From Winogradskyella pelagia (lineage in GTDB: Bacteria > Bacteroidota > Bacteroidia > Flavobacteriales > Flavobacteriaceae), in contig NZ_JAGEVF010000008.1 in assembly GCF_017581965.1 (NCBI RefSeq), positions 118,072 to 182,071 on the forward strand: a stretch of DNA of 64,000 bases, in the 5' to 3' direction. Both the position numbers and the translations under genes were made by a program. Below the pieces are notes generated by a model, which worked only from the letters and a program-made list of their open reading frames with translations, ran no database searches and was not told where the DNA came from. Positions 18,483-28,211 of the stretch are shown here, one piece after another (within the stretch, counting starts at the first letter, position 1; each line of letters begins with the position of its first letter).

Positions 18483-19295
18483 GAGCCACAGTATGGGCAA
18501 ACCTTCCACCCAAAAAGCACTGTAATAATTAGATTGATTCTTACTTGCCAAAAGCAATAACAATAATGTTATAAAAGAGAGTACTGCAGTAATTATGACT
18601 TGTTCTAAATATGTATTACTCTTAAGCATTTCGCATAGCACAAACATTAGCAATAATGCACTTCCTAAAAGCTTTGTATTTCTTACTCCTATTTTTTGAG
18701 GAACTGTAGCAAGCTTAAGATTATCATATTTTAAATCACGGATTTCAAAAGGAAGCATTAAAACAATAACGTACAACCCACGCTGAACAAAGGAGATGAC
18801 GACATCAGTGTTAATTTCAATAGAATTGTTAATTATTGGCAACAGAACGGTAGTTAAGGCCCAGACCAAAGCAATAACATAAATTTTAAGTCCACTAATC
18901 TGCCTAAGGTTACGCTGCTCATCAAACAATAGTCGTTTTGGAACAAAGGGTATAGCATAAAAAAAAGTTATTACAGTAATTACACCTGCAAGAATAAGGC
19001 TAGTACTATTTAATTGTATAACATAATAAAACATGGCTGTAAAAGCCAAAGCAGAAATAATTTGAATTCCTTGAAGTGAGCTTGTAAATTTTCTGTGATG
19101 AAATTTTACCAACCCAAAATACTTCACAAAATTATAGGCTACAATGGTCCCGTAAAACACAAAATACAGACTAGATTCTTCATATTCTAGATGTAATTGT
19201 ATCAAGGTCACCCATGTTAAGGCGTAAGCTGCCAAAGCCACGTGAATACTACTATTGATATAAAAATTTAAAAGGCCTTTTAAATACTTCACCAA
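18459..19295 (-). CDS. UbiA-like multispanning membrane protein, degenerate active site
   Basis: 278 residues with about eight or nine hydrophobic helices. The fold pattern and the segment LPFEIRDLKYDNLKL (a DxxxD-like second motif) resemble UbiA prenyltransferases. The expected first aspartate motif, NDxxDxxxD, reads YNFVKYFGLVKF here and has no aspartate. It may therefore be catalytically inactive or act on a different substrate. It is cotranscribed with nothing visible and ends inside the putative anti-sigma gene. The family assignment is tentative; the multispan membrane nature is certain. Confidence 0.65.
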   Translation of the reverse strand: MVKYLKGLLNFYINSSIHVALAAYALTWVTLIQLHLEYEESSLYFVFYGTIVAYNFVKYFGLVKFHHRKFTSSLQGIQIISALAFTAMFYYVIQLNSTSLILAGVITVITFFYAIPFVPKRLLFDEQRNLRQISGLKIYVIALVWALTTVLLPIINNSIEINTDVVISFVQRGLYVIVLMLPFEIRDLKYDNLKLATVPQKIGVRNTKLLGSALLLMFVLCEMLKSNTYLEQVIITAVLSFITLLLLLLASKNQSNYYSAFWVEGLPILWLLLLLVFG

Positions 19296-19378
19296 GTAAA
19301 AGTAATTAAAGTGTTAATAACGCCATGTTTCGGTTAAAAACTTTAGTAAACCTTAACTAAATAAAATGGGTAAATCCG

Positions 19379-19386
19379 TATTTTTG
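19379..19386 (+). promoter_or_regulatory. -7 element for gcvP
   Basis: TATTTTTG is an exact match 29 nt upstream of the gcvP ATG. The 120-bp gap is too short and unstructured to suggest a glycine riboswitch. Confidence 0.45.
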
Positions 19387-19415
19387 CACTTTAAAAAAAC
19401 AAGCTAACGAAAGGA

Positions 19416-22265
19416 ATGGATACAACCTCTTTTGCATTAAGACACATTGGCCCAGGTCCACAGGAGCAGAAAGCCATGTTGAACACTATTGGTGTTACAA
19501 GTATAGAACAGTTAATATCTGAAACTGTACCTTCAGAAATCAGGCTTAAAAAAGATTTAGTCTTGGACAAGGCTATGAGCGAGCAAGAATATTTGCAGCA
19601 CATCTACGAATTATCTCAACTCAATAAGATTTTTAAATCTTACATAGGATTAGGTTACCACCCGGCCAATTTGCCAGCAGTGATTCAAAGAAATATCCTT
19701 GAAAACCCAGGATGGTATACAGCCTACACCCCTTATCAGGCAGAGATTGCCCAAGGCAGGCTTGAAGCCCTTTTGAATTTTCAGACTATGGTCATTGACC
19801 TTACAGGTATGGAAATAGCAAATGCTTCACTACTCGATGAAAGTACAGCTGCAGCAGAGGCTATGAGCCTGTTGTTTGCTGTTAGAGAACGTGATCAGAA
19901 AAAAGCAGGAATTAATAAATTCTTTGTATCTAATTTAATATTACCTCAAACCTTGTCATTACTAGAAACAAGAGCAACTCCAATTGGAATTGAACTCGTG
20001 GTTGGTGATGAAACCAAGTTCAATTTCTCCGAAGAATTTTTTGGAGCTATTTTACAATATCCAGGAAAACATGGTGAAATTACGGATATTGAAAGCTTTA
20101 TTATTAAAGCCAATGCCAACCGCATAAAAGTTGCTGTTGCTGCTGACATTTTGAGTTTAATAAAACTAGAAGCTCCTGGTAAATTTGGTGCTGATGTTGT
20201 AGTAGGTACCACTCAAAGATTTGGTATACCTATGGGATATGGGGGTCCACATGCAGCTTATTTTGCAACAAAAGAAGCTTACAAGCGTGATGTTCCTGGA
20301 CGTATCATTGGTGTTACTCGCGATGTTAGTGGCAACCGAGCCCTAAGGATGGCGCTTCAAACCAGAGAGCAACATATTAAACGCGATAAAGCCACGTCTA
20401 ATATCTGTACCGCTCAAGTATTGTTGGCCGTTATGGCTGGTATGTATGCCGTTTATCATGGCCCAGAGGGATTAAAATTTATCGCTAATAGGGTTAATGC
20501 TTCCACAACAACTTTAGCAGAACATCTGAAAGCTCTAGGCATAGAACAAGGCAACACATCTTATTTTGATACTATTCAGTTAAAAGCAAATGCCAACAAG
20601 GTAAAAAGCATTGCTGAGAAACATGAGGTTAATTTTTACTATCCAAACGACGAAACTGTAACCATTTCCATTAATGAAACAACTTCTCTTGCAGATTTAA
20701 ATACTATTCTTGCAATTTTCGAAGAATTAACGGGAAAATCAGCAGATAAAATCACCGCTTTAAATGCAGCCGATACCATTCCAGATAAATTAAAGCGTCA
20801 ATCGTCATTCTTAACAGCTGATGTCTTTAATTCTTATCACTCCGAAACAGAGCTGATGCGTTACATTAAACGCCTAGAGCGCAAAGATTTAGCATTAAAT
20901 CATTCTATGATTTCCCTTGGATCTTGTACTATGAAATTAAATGCCGCCTCTGAGATGCTTCCACTTAGCTGGAGTAGTTGGGGAAATATGCACCCATTTG
21001 TTCCTATCGAACAAGCTAAAGGCTATACAACATTACTGACGTCTCTTGAAGAGCAACTTACAGAAATCACTGGTTTTGCAGGCACATCATTGCAACCCAA
21101 TTCTGGAGCGCAAGGCGAATTCGCAGGGTTAATGGTAATAAGAGCCTATCACCACTCTCGTGGAGATCAACATAGAAATATTTGTTTGATTCCTTCTTCT
21201 GCACACGGAACCAATCCAGCAAGTGCCGTCATGGCAGGCATGAAGGTTGTGGTAACTAAAGCCTCTGAAGATGGAAATATCGATGTGGAAGATTTAAGGT
21301 CTAAAGCAGAATTACATAAGGATAATTTAGCGGCTTTGATGATTACCTATCCCTCTACACACGGTGTTTACGAGTCTGCAATAAAAGAGATTACACAAAT
21401 TATCCACGACAACGGTGGACAAGTCTACATGGATGGTGCCAACATGAATGCTCAAGTTGGATTAACGCATCCGGGAAATATTGGTGCTGATGTTTGCCAC
21501 CTCAACCTGCACAAAACTTTTGCAATACCTCATGGTGGCGGTGGACCTGGTGTTGGACCAATTTGTGTGGCCAAACAACTTGTACCATTTTTACCAGGAA
21601 ATCCAATCATTAAAACAGGAGGTAATGAAGCTATTACTGCTATCTCCGCCGCACCATTTGGATCTTCATTAGCTTGTATTATTTCTTACGGCTATATAAA
21701 GATGTTAGGAGCTAAAGGACTAAAAGAAGCTACTGAGGTAGCCATCTTAAATGCCAATTATATCAAAGAACGATTAGAAGGTTATTACGAAACTTTATAT
21801 ACTGGAGAACACGGACGTGCTGCTCACGAAATGATTATTGATTGCCGCGCATTTAAAGCTAATGGCATTGAAGTGGTTGATATAGCAAAGCGCCTGATGG
21901 ATTATGGGTTCCATGCACCGACAGTTTCATTTCCTGTTGCAGGAACAATGATGATTGAACCTACAGAAAGTGAAAATAAATCGGAAATGGATCGTTTTTG
22001 CGATGCCATGATTGCTATTCGTGAAGAAGTTAATACAGTCACTAAAGAGGAACCTAACAATGTTCTAAAGAATGCACCGCATACTTTAGATATGCTAACA
22101 GCAGATGAATGGTTGTTTCCCTATTCTAGAGAAAAGGCCTCTTTTCCTTTAGACTTTGTAAGAGACAATAAGTTTTGGCCTACCGTAAGACGTGTGGACG
22201 AAGCCTATGGCGACAGAAACCTTATTTGTAGCTGTGCACCAATAGAAGATTATATTGAAATATAG
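19416..22265 (+). CDS. gcvP: Glycine dehydrogenase (decarboxylating), P protein
   Basis: 949 residues, the fused single-chain form of the glycine-cleavage P protein. It decarboxylates glycine with pyridoxal phosphate and passes the aminomethyl group to lipoylated H protein. The PLP lysine is K700 in [18 protein letters not shown]. Both halves are present: an N-terminal PLP-fold copy ([10 protein letters not shown] to about 440) and the catalytic C-terminal copy (from [12 protein letters not shown]). The length matches single-chain GcvP. GcvT and GcvH are not encoded here, as is usual for Flavobacteriia, where they are dispersed. It ends with a strong terminator. Confidence 0.98.
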   Translation: MDTTSFALRHIGPGPQEQKAMLNTIGVTSIEQLISETVPSEIRLKKDLVLDKAMSEQEYLQHIYELSQLNKIFKSYIGLGYHPANLPAVIQRNILENPGWYTAYTPYQAEIAQGRLEALLNFQTMVIDLTGMEIANASLLDESTAAAEAMSLLFAVRERDQKKAGINKFFVSNLILPQTLSLLETRATPIGIELVVGDETKFNFSEEFFGAILQYPGKHGEITDIESFIIKANANRIKVAVAADILSLIKLEAPGKFGADVVVGTTQRFGIPMGYGGPHAAYFATKEAYKRDVPGRIIGVTRDVSGNRALRMALQTREQHIKRDKATSNICTAQVLLAVMAGMYAVYHGPEGLKFIANRVNASTTTLAEHLKALGIEQGNTSYFDTIQLKANANKVKSIAEKHEVNFYYPNDETVTISINETTSLADLNTILAIFEELTGKSADKITALNAADTIPDKLKRQSSFLTADVFNSYHSETELMRYIKRLERKDLALNHSMISLGSCTMKLNAASEMLPLSWSSWGNMHPFVPIEQAKGYTTLLTSLEEQLTEITGFAGTSLQPNSGAQGEFAGLMVIRAYHHSRGDQHRNICLIPSSAHGTNPASAVMAGMKVVVTKASEDGNIDVEDLRSKAELHKDNLAALMITYPSTHGVYESAIKEITQIIHDNGGQVYMDGANMNAQVGLTHPGNIGADVCHLNLHKTFAIPHGGGGPGVGPICVAKQLVPFLPGNPIIKTGGNEAITAISAAPFGSSLACIISYGYIKMLGAKGLKEATEVAILNANYIKERLEGYYETLYTGEHGRAAHEMIIDCRAFKANGIEVVDIAKRLMDYGFHAPTVSFPVAGTMMIEPTESENKSEMDRFCDAMIAIREEVNTVTKEEPNNVLKNAPHTLDMLTADEWLFPYSREKASFPLDFVRDNKFWPTVRRVDEAYGDRNLICSCAPIEDYIEI

Positions 22266-22284
22266 ATACAGATAAAGCTAGAAT

Positions 22285-22314
22285 AAAAAGGCGTCCAAAA
22301 TGGACGCTTTTTTA
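22285..22314 (+). terminator. Intrinsic terminator after gcvP
   Basis: The arms GCGTCCA (22291-22297) and TGGACGC (22301-22307) have a 3-nt loop, an A-rich upstream shoulder and seven following T residues. This is a classic rho-independent terminator 25 nt after the gcvP stop. Confidence 0.9.
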
Positions 22315-22442
22315 TTAATATTTAATATTTTTTAATCAAAATCTGAGAATATTAAAAAAATGGTGGTTTTCTTCAGACAAAATACATCAAAAATCAGATT
22401 ATTGGTTAGATTAGTAAATTAAACCTATACAAAGCGTTAAGA

Positions 22443-23501
22443 ATGGCAATTCAAATAACAGGTACCGGAAGTTATATCCCAAAATCTATTGAGAAAAATA
22501 AAGACTTTCATAATCACGAGTTTTTAAATGCCGATGGCACACACATTGACCATCCTAATGAGGTGATTGTTGAGAAATTTAAAGCGATTACAGGTATTGC
22601 CGAACGTCGCTATGCTGACGAGCAATTAGTTGCCTCAGACCTGGGATTTCTAGCAGCTCAAAAAGCTTTAGACAATGCTAATATTGACCCAGAATCTATA
22701 GACTATATTATTTGTGCTCACAATTTTGGGGATGTTAAATATAATACTGTACAAAGTGATATTCTTCCTTGTTTAGCATCACGAATTAAGCACAGACTTC
22801 GGATAAAAAATCCTAAGTGCGTCGCCTATGATATTTTGTTCGGATGTCCTGGTTGGCTAGAAGGTGTTATACAAGCCCAAGCGTTTATTAGAGCAGGAAT
22901 GGCTAAGCGATGCTTAGTTATCGGAGCAGAAACGCTTTCTCGTGTGGTAGATAAGCACGATAGAGATTCTATGATCTATTCCGATGGTGCTGGAGCAAGT
23001 ATAGTTGAATTTACCGATTCAGACAGTGGAATTTTAGCCCATGAATCAGCATCTTTTACTTATGATGAGGCCTATTATTTGTATTTTGGTAATTCTAATA
23101 ATAAGGAGCTTTGCCCTGATACGCGCTACATAAAAATGCATGGTCGTAAAATTTACGAATTTGCCTTAACTAATGTGGCCCAAGCGATGAAAGACTGTTT
23201 AGACAAAAGTGGTGCTGATATTACGGAGGTTAAAAAAATCCTAATCCACCAAGCTAATGAGAAAATGGACGATGCTATTGTAAAGCGTTTTTACCGATTA
23301 CACAAAGCAAAAGCTCCAGAAGATATAATGCCAATGAGTATTCATAAGCTGGGCAACAGCTCCGTTGCAACAGTTCCGACCTTGTTTGATTTAATAAGAA
23401 ATAATAAACTAGACCAACATCAAATCAATAAAGGCGACGTCATTATTTTTGCATCTGTTGGTGCTGGAATGCACATCAATGCTATTGTTTACCGCTATTA
23501 A
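22443..23501 (+). CDS. 3-oxoacyl-ACP synthase III family protein
   Basis: 352 residues, a thiolase-fold FabH homologue. The full Cys-His-Asn triad is visible: C135 in DILFGCPGW, H269 in ILIHQAN and N305 in HKLGNSS. KAS III enzymes condense acyl-CoA with malonyl-ACP. This one lacks the other fatty-acid genes nearby, sitting instead with proC (2 nt downstream), a methyltransferase and a glycosyltransferase. It is longer at the N-terminus (SIEKNKDFHNHEF insert) than housekeeping FabH, so it may be a paralogue with a special substrate. Active chemistry is likely; the pathway is unknown. Confidence 0.88.
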   Translation: MAIQITGTGSYIPKSIEKNKDFHNHEFLNADGTHIDHPNEVIVEKFKAITGIAERRYADEQLVASDLGFLAAQKALDNANIDPESIDYIICAHNFGDVKYNTVQSDILPCLASRIKHRLRIKNPKCVAYDILFGCPGWLEGVIQAQAFIRAGMAKRCLVIGAETLSRVVDKHDRDSMIYSDGAGASIVEFTDSDSGILAHESASFTYDEAYYLYFGNSNNKELCPDTRYIKMHGRKIYEFALTNVAQAMKDCLDKSGADITEVKKILIHQANEKMDDAIVKRFYRLHKAKAPEDIMPMSIHKLGNSSVATVPTLFDLIRNNKLDQHQINKGDVIIFASVGAGMHINAIVYRY

Positions 23502-23503
23502 GC

Positions 23504-24292
23504 ATGAAAAATAATATTGCGATAATCGGAGGTGGAAATTTAGGGCAAGCTATTGGGTCTGGTCTATTATCGCAAGGCTTCTCGGCTAAAAAACTTACCA
23601 TTACACGACACAAAACGGAATTACTTTCAAAATTTAAAACACTAGGTGTTCATGTAACATCCAATAATGCGGAGGCCGTCAAAGAAGCGGATGTTATTAT
23701 CATCGCTGTAAAACCTTATAAAATTGAATCGGTTCTTAAGGAAATTCAACCAGAGGTTAAAAAAGAACATCTCCTAATTTCTGTAGTTAGCGACTATAGT
23801 ATTAAAGAGATTAATGCCCATTTAACATCAAGCCCAACGGTTTTTAGAGCCATGCCAAATACAGCTTCATCCGTTAATGAATCTATGACTTGTATCGCCT
23901 CCAATAATGCAAAAACAAAGGATGAGACTGTGGTGAAGTCAATATTTGATGCACTAGGTACGACTATACGAATTGATGAATCCTTAATGGATGCCGCAAC
24001 AGTACTAGGCGCATGTGGTGTTGCTTATGTTTTAAGATTTATTAGAGGTATGATTCAAGGAGGTATTGAAATTGGTTTTGATGCCAAAACAGCGACAGAC
24101 ATTGCTACTCAAACCGTAAAAGGTGCCAGTGAGCTACTATTGCAGCAAGGAAACCATCCAGAAGCAGAAATAGATAAGGTCACTACACCTAAAGGCTGTA
24201 CTATTGCTGGTTTGAATGAAATGGAACATGGTGGGTTTTCTTCGGCCTTAATTAAAGGAATAAAAACGTCTTATGACAATATTTCTGACTAA
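23504..24292 (+). CDS. proC: Pyrroline-5-carboxylate reductase
   Basis: 262 residues. It reduces 1-pyrroline-5-carboxylate to proline with NAD(P)H, in the cytoplasm. The N-terminal Rossmann motif IIGGGNLGQAIGSGL, the segment VFRAMPNTASSV and the C-terminal family signature around TTPKGCTIAGLNEMEHGGF are all present. Length is normal. It starts 2 nt after the KAS III gene and overlaps the next gene by one base (TAATG), so translation is coupled. proA and proB are not in the window. Confidence 0.95.
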   Translation: MKNNIAIIGGGNLGQAIGSGLLSQGFSAKKLTITRHKTELLSKFKTLGVHVTSNNAEAVKEADVIIIAVKPYKIESVLKEIQPEVKKEHLLISVVSDYSIKEINAHLTSSPTVFRAMPNTASSVNESMTCIASNNAKTKDETVVKSIFDALGTTIRIDESLMDAATVLGACGVAYVLRFIRGMIQGGIEIGFDAKTATDIATQTVKGASELLLQQGNHPEAEIDKVTTPKGCTIAGLNEMEHGGFSSALIKGIKTSYDNISD

Positions 24293-24822
24293 TGTACGAG
24301 AAGACATACCCTAATAAACGTTTCAGGCACACACTTCAATTCTTAAAGTCTCATATACATACATCAGATACCATACTCGATTTGGGTATTGAAAATCCAT
24401 TCTCCAAGATTATGATTTCTGAAGGATATAAAGTTGAAAACACAAAAGGTGAAGACTTGGATTTAGATACATCAGCTATCACAACCTCAACAGCAAATGT
24501 AGTTACTGCATTTGAAATTTTTGAACATTTATTATCTCCCTTTACTGTATTAAAATCCATAAAGGCGAATAAATTGGTAGTGAGTGTCCCCCTTAGATTA
24601 TGGTTTTCACCAGCTTATCAAAGCAAAACCGATATGTGGGACAGGCATTTTCACGAATTTGAAGATTGGCAATTTGACTGGTTACTAGAAAAAACAGGCT
24701 GGGAGATTAAAGCACGACAGAAATGGACCAATCCAACTAAAAAACTTGGCATTAGACCTTTGCTAAGGTTATTCACAGACAGATACTATATCATCTACGC
24801 AGAAAAAAAATCCAATACTTAA
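24292..24822 (+). CDS. Class I SAM-dependent methyltransferase-like protein
   Basis: 176 residues with the overall Methyltransf_11 layout. Motif I is DTILDLGIENPFSK, which lacks the usual GxGxG run, so cofactor binding may be altered. The later NVVTAFEIFEHLLSP matches the DxV.a.evieHl motif typical of this family. LVVSVPLRLWF resembles the post-motif strand. It overlaps proC by one nucleotide and precedes the GT2 gene. Substrate unknown; neighbours suggest a small-molecule or glycan modification, but that is inference. Confidence 0.75.
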   Translation: MYEKTYPNKRFRHTLQFLKSHIHTSDTILDLGIENPFSKIMISEGYKVENTKGEDLDLDTSAITTSTANVVTAFEIFEHLLSPFTVLKSIKANKLVVSVPLRLWFSPAYQSKTDMWDRHFHEFEDWQFDWLLEKTGWEIKARQKWTNPTKKLGIRPLLRLFTDRYYIIYAEKKSNT

Positions 24823-24847
24823 TTTCCAATTTCCAATTCCCTTTATG

Positions 24848-24855
24848 TAGCTTTG
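24848..24855 (+). promoter_or_regulatory. -7 element for the GT2 gene
   Basis: TAGCTTTG is an exact TAnnTTTG match 18 nt upstream of the TTG start of the glycosyltransferase gene. This implies the gene can be transcribed separately from the proC operon. Confidence 0.4.
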
Positions 24856-24873
24856 GGTTTTGATTAATACTAT

Positions 24874-25722
24874 TTGGAATTTTATATCGTCATACCTGCA
24901 CATAATGAAGAAGCGACTTTAGGTCTCACCCTTGAATCGCTTACCAAACAAACCCTGACTCCAAAAAAAGTAGTGGTTGTTGACGACAACTCGAGTGATA
25001 AAACATCACTTGTAGCTCAAAATTATTGTGAGCGATATAACTGGATAACCCAAGTTCATAACACATCTTCAGATGAGCATATGCCAGGAAGTAAAATCAT
25101 AAATGCATTTTACAGAGGTTATAATAGTCTTGACAACAATTATGATGTTATCTGTAAATTCGATGCTGATCTAATTTTTCCCTCAAACTATCTAGAACGC
25201 TTAGTACATCATTTTAAATCTAATGATAAATTAGGAATGGCCTCAGGATTTTGCTATTTAAGGAAAAACAATACATGGAATATAGAGGATCTAACCAGAA
25301 AAGATCACATTAGAGGCGCCTTAAAAGCCTACAGAAAGCAGTGCTTTATAGACATTGGGAAATTAAAACCTAGCATGGGTTGGGATACCGTTGACGAATT
25401 ATTGGCGCAATACCATGGCTGGGAAATTTTAACGGATGATACACTCAAAGTAAAACATCTCAAACCTACTGGGAAGTCTTATAACAAAGCCGCCAAATAC
25501 CTACAAGGTGAAGCTATGTATAAGATGCGCTACGGCTTTTGGATTACTTTAATATCTGCGGCTAAACTTGCCTACAAAAAAGGGAGCTTCACGTATTTCA
25601 AAGATTATTTAAAGGGGTATTTCACAGCTAATAACCAAGGACTAGAACCCTTAGTGAGCAAAGAAGAAGGTAAGTTTATAAGGCAATTACGCTGGAAAGG
25701 TATCCTTGAAAAAATAGCTTAA
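24874..25722 (+). CDS. Family 2 glycosyltransferase
   Basis: 282 residues. It begins YIVIPAHNEEATL, the GT2 (GT-A fold) start. Metal-binding D97-A-D99 lies in CKFDADLIF. The C-terminal part is cytoplasmic or peripheral without a strong membrane span. The start is a TTG at 24874: an in-frame TAA at 24865-24867 leaves no upstream ATG, and the protein from this TTG begins exactly at the family's first beta strand. Acceptor and sugar donor are unknown. Its TAA shares four bases (TTAA) with the stop of the convergent pafA-like gene. Confidence 0.88.
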   Translation: MEFYIVIPAHNEEATLGLTLESLTKQTLTPKKVVVVDDNSSDKTSLVAQNYCERYNWITQVHNTSSDEHMPGSKIINAFYRGYNSLDNNYDVICKFDADLIFPSNYLERLVHHFKSNDKLGMASGFCYLRKNNTWNIEDLTRKDHIRGALKAYRKQCFIDIGKLKPSMGWDTVDELLAQYHGWEILTDDTLKVKHLKPTGKSYNKAAKYLQGEAMYKMRYGFWITLISAAKLAYKKGSFTYFKDYLKGYFTANNQGLEPLVSKEEGKFIRQLRWKGILEKIA

Positions 25723-27362
25723 TCTAAAACAAACTCTAACGGTCGTCCCGTACTACCATTAGGAAAACTAATTCCAAGTAAAGCAGACATCGTTGGTGCA
25801 ATATCAGGAATTACGGTTTTCTCCAATGTTTCACCCCGCTTAATACCATTTCCAAAAAACAACAAGGGTACGTGAGTATCATAATTTAATCCGCTTCCAT
25901 GTGTAGAGCCCGTTCTGCCATAAGCAATATGAGCCACATCATTTACTACTATGACATCACCTGATCGCTTTTGATTAAATCCATTTTGGAGCAAGGCCTC
26001 AATCCCTGTTGTAAAGTTAGTACTGTTCATTATAGTTGCTGAATATACCTTGGCAATATTTGGGTATTTTATTTGCTCATCTACTATAGCTTGCTCTACG
26101 TCGTGGAACTTAAGTCCAAGTTCCTTTAGTTTTGCCTTATTCAGAAAAACCTGATCATTACTGACGTTTTCTACAATATCCGAGGTTCCATAATTTGCGT
26201 TTAAAAATTCTTGAAAACGTTTCTTTCTGTTATTATTACTTACATATCCAGCAGGTATTCTATTGGATTTTAGAAATGCTGGTACATTGACAGCACCATG
26301 GTCAGACGTTAAGAATACGGTGTAGTTGCTAACGCCAACCTCTTTATCTAAAAAATTAAAAAAACGCTCTAAATCTTTATCTAACCTGATATAAGTATCT
26401 TGGACCTCTTTAGAATTTACACCAAAATTATGGCCTACATAATCCGTAGAAGAATAACTCAGTGCAAGCACGTCTGTATCATTATCCATGCCTAAAGATT
26501 CTCCGATTACAGCAGCCATAGCAAAATCTGTTGTTAAACTGTTCCCGTAAGCAGAGCCTTTAATAATTTCAAAATTCCCATTATCTGTTGCTAGCTTTTC
26601 TAAATCGTACGGAAATGTTGCTTCGTCCTTACCACTAAAACCTCCTTCAAATGAATTAAAATCAGCGCCACTTTCTAAATACGTTTCAATAGGATAATAG
26701 GTGTCCCAAACTTTAAAATACGATTCTGCTTGATCAGAGTTATTAAAATCCTTTACCCATTTTGGCAGATCACTTCTGTAAAAGGTGCTCGTTATCCAAA
26801 TGCCCTCATCTCTACCGTAAAACCAATACGCCGCGTTTGCCGCATGACCTGCCGGTAAAATTGCGCCTCTATCTTTAATTGCTATTCCAATTGATTTGCC
26901 TCGCATTTGAGTGAACAATCTATTTTCATCTGCAAAGCTCGTTGTAAGCATTCTGTGTGGAGACATTTTTCCTGCTGAAGATTCAGTACCAACAGATTCT
27001 ACAGTATTATCTGAGGCACAATACACCATTTCTTTTACTTCTTTATCATACCAATTGTTAGAAATTATGCCATGATACTTTGGGGTAGTACCAGAGTAAA
27101 CGCTCGCGTGTCCTGGGCCTGTATAGGTTGGCACATAATTAAAGTGATTATTCTTACAATTGAAGCCTTGCTTTATCATACGTTTAAATCCACCCTCTCC
27201 AAATCTATTGTAAAAGCGTGTTAAATAGTCATAACGCATTTGATCAACAACAATCCCTACAACCAATTTAGGTTTTTGTGCTGCATTGGAGCTTATCTTA
27301 TTTTGGGCAAAGCCACTTACGACAAATATTATGCAAAGTGCTAGAGTTATGCTATTTCTCAT
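25719..27362 (-). CDS. pafA: PafA-type alkaline phosphatase
   Basis: 547 residues with a signal peptide (cleavage after FVVSGFAQ), so periplasmic or secreted. It belongs to the alkaline phosphatase superfamily. The residues line up with PafA, a calcium/zinc phosphatase of Bacteroidota that is not repressed by phosphate. These include metal ligand D40, nucleophile Thr81 in YVPTYTGPGH, Asn102, and K163/R165 in IKDRG; later ligands appear in DYVGHN, SDHG and GSTHGSG. It hydrolyses phosphomonoesters and supplies phosphate. It faces the GT2 gene with a shared stop and has its own -7 element. Confidence 0.9.
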   Translation of the reverse strand: MRNSITLALCIIFVVSGFAQNKISSNAAQKPKLVVGIVVDQMRYDYLTRFYNRFGEGGFKRMIKQGFNCKNNHFNYVPTYTGPGHASVYSGTTPKYHGIISNNWYDKEVKEMVYCASDNTVESVGTESSAGKMSPHRMLTTSFADENRLFTQMRGKSIGIAIKDRGAILPAGHAANAAYWFYGRDEGIWITSTFYRSDLPKWVKDFNNSDQAESYFKVWDTYYPIETYLESGADFNSFEGGFSGKDEATFPYDLEKLATDNGNFEIIKGSAYGNSLTTDFAMAAVIGESLGMDNDTDVLALSYSSTDYVGHNFGVNSKEVQDTYIRLDKDLERFFNFLDKEVGVSNYTVFLTSDHGAVNVPAFLKSNRIPAGYVSNNNRKKRFQEFLNANYGTSDIVENVSNDQVFLNKAKLKELGLKFHDVEQAIVDEQIKYPNIAKVYSATIMNSTNFTTGIEALLQNGFNQKRSGDVIVVNDVAHIAYGRTGSTHGSGLNYDTHVPLLFFGNGIKRGETLEKTVIPDIAPTMSALLGISFPNGSTGRPLEFVLD

Positions 27363-27386
27363 AAAACCAATATATTTTATCTATTT

Positions 27387-27394
27387 CAAAAATA
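27387..27394 (-). promoter_or_regulatory. -7 element for pafA
   Basis: TATTTTTG on the minus strand is an exact consensus match 25 nt upstream of the pafA ATG. No pho-box-like direct repeats are apparent. Confidence 0.45.
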
Positions 27395-27473
27395 CAGATT
27401 TTAAGCTATCTTAATTTAAATTAACATTATTAAACTAATCATTTTTTATACTTTAGCGTTAACACTTTCTTGA

Positions 27474-28211
27474 ATGAAGTACCTTCATAATATTGGCACT
27501 TATTTTATAATGGTTAAGGACATGTTTCGTAAACCCACGAAATGGTCGGTAATGAAAACCTTAATACTCAAAGATATCGATGACCTCATCATTGGTTCAT
27601 TAGGTATTGTAGCGTTTATTTCATTTTTTGTGGGTGGTGTTGTCGCCATTCAAACTTCATTGAATATTAGCAACCCATTAATACCAAAGTATTTAGTGGG
27701 ATTTGCAACAAGGCAATCCATCATTTTAGAATTTGCACCTACCTTTATATCTATTATAATGGCTGGGAAAGTGGGTTCTTTTATTACCTCCAGTATTGGT
27801 ACAATGCGTGTTACAGAACAAATCGACGCTTTGGAGGTTATGGGTATTAATGCCATAAATTATTTAGTTTTTCCAAAGTTCATAGCTCTAACGTTGTATC
27901 CTTTTATAATTTCAATTGCCATGTTCTTAGGCATTTTAGGTGGCTTAGCGGCTTGCGTTTATGGAGGATATGGAACTTTTGAGGATTACATAGAAGGCGT
28001 TCGCATTGATTTTATTCCTTTTCATATGGCCTACGCGTTTATTAAAACAATGGCATTTGCCTTTATTTTAGCCACAATTCCATCCTTTTACGGTTATTTT
28101 ATGAAAGGTGGAGCTTTAGAAGTAGGAAAAGCAAGTACCACCTCTTTTGTGTGGACATCCGTTATAATTATATTAGTGAATTATCTCATAACAAGTATAC
28201 TTTTAGGCTAA
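27474..28211 (+). CDS. MlaE-type ABC transporter permease
   Basis: 245 residues. It is a permease of the MlaE/YrbE family, which moves phospholipid or hydrophobic substrates between membranes. Hydrophobic segments surround the conserved core ISIIMAGKVGSFITSSIGTMRVTEQIDALEVMGINAINYLVFPKFIAL (positions about 97-144). The stop TAA overlaps the next gene's ATG by one base (TAATG), so the ATPase is coupled to it. No MCE-domain MlaD gene follows, as it would in the proteobacterial operon. Confidence 0.92.
   Translation: MKYLHNIGTYFIMVKDMFRKPTKWSVMKTLILKDIDDLIIGSLGIVAFISFFVGGVVAIQTSLNISNPLIPKYLVGFATRQSIILEFAPTFISIIMAGKVGSFITSSIGTMRVTEQIDALEVMGINAINYLVFPKFIALTLYPFIISIAMFLGILGGLAACVYGGYGTFEDYIEGVRIDFIPFHMAYAFIKTMAFAFILATIPSFYGYFMKGGALEVGKASTTSFVWTSVIIILVNYLITSILLG

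Noticed and set aside
19296..19415. Glycine riboswitch upstream of gcvP
   Set aside because: The 120-bp gap shows no conserved glycine-aptamer core and is short for one; a simple -7 element explains it.
22443..25722. Secondary-metabolite gene cluster around the KAS III gene
   Set aside because: There is no acyl carrier protein, aromatase or other polyketide/aryl polyene gene next to it, and proC argues for a housekeeping neighbourhood. Kept only as a low-interest finding.
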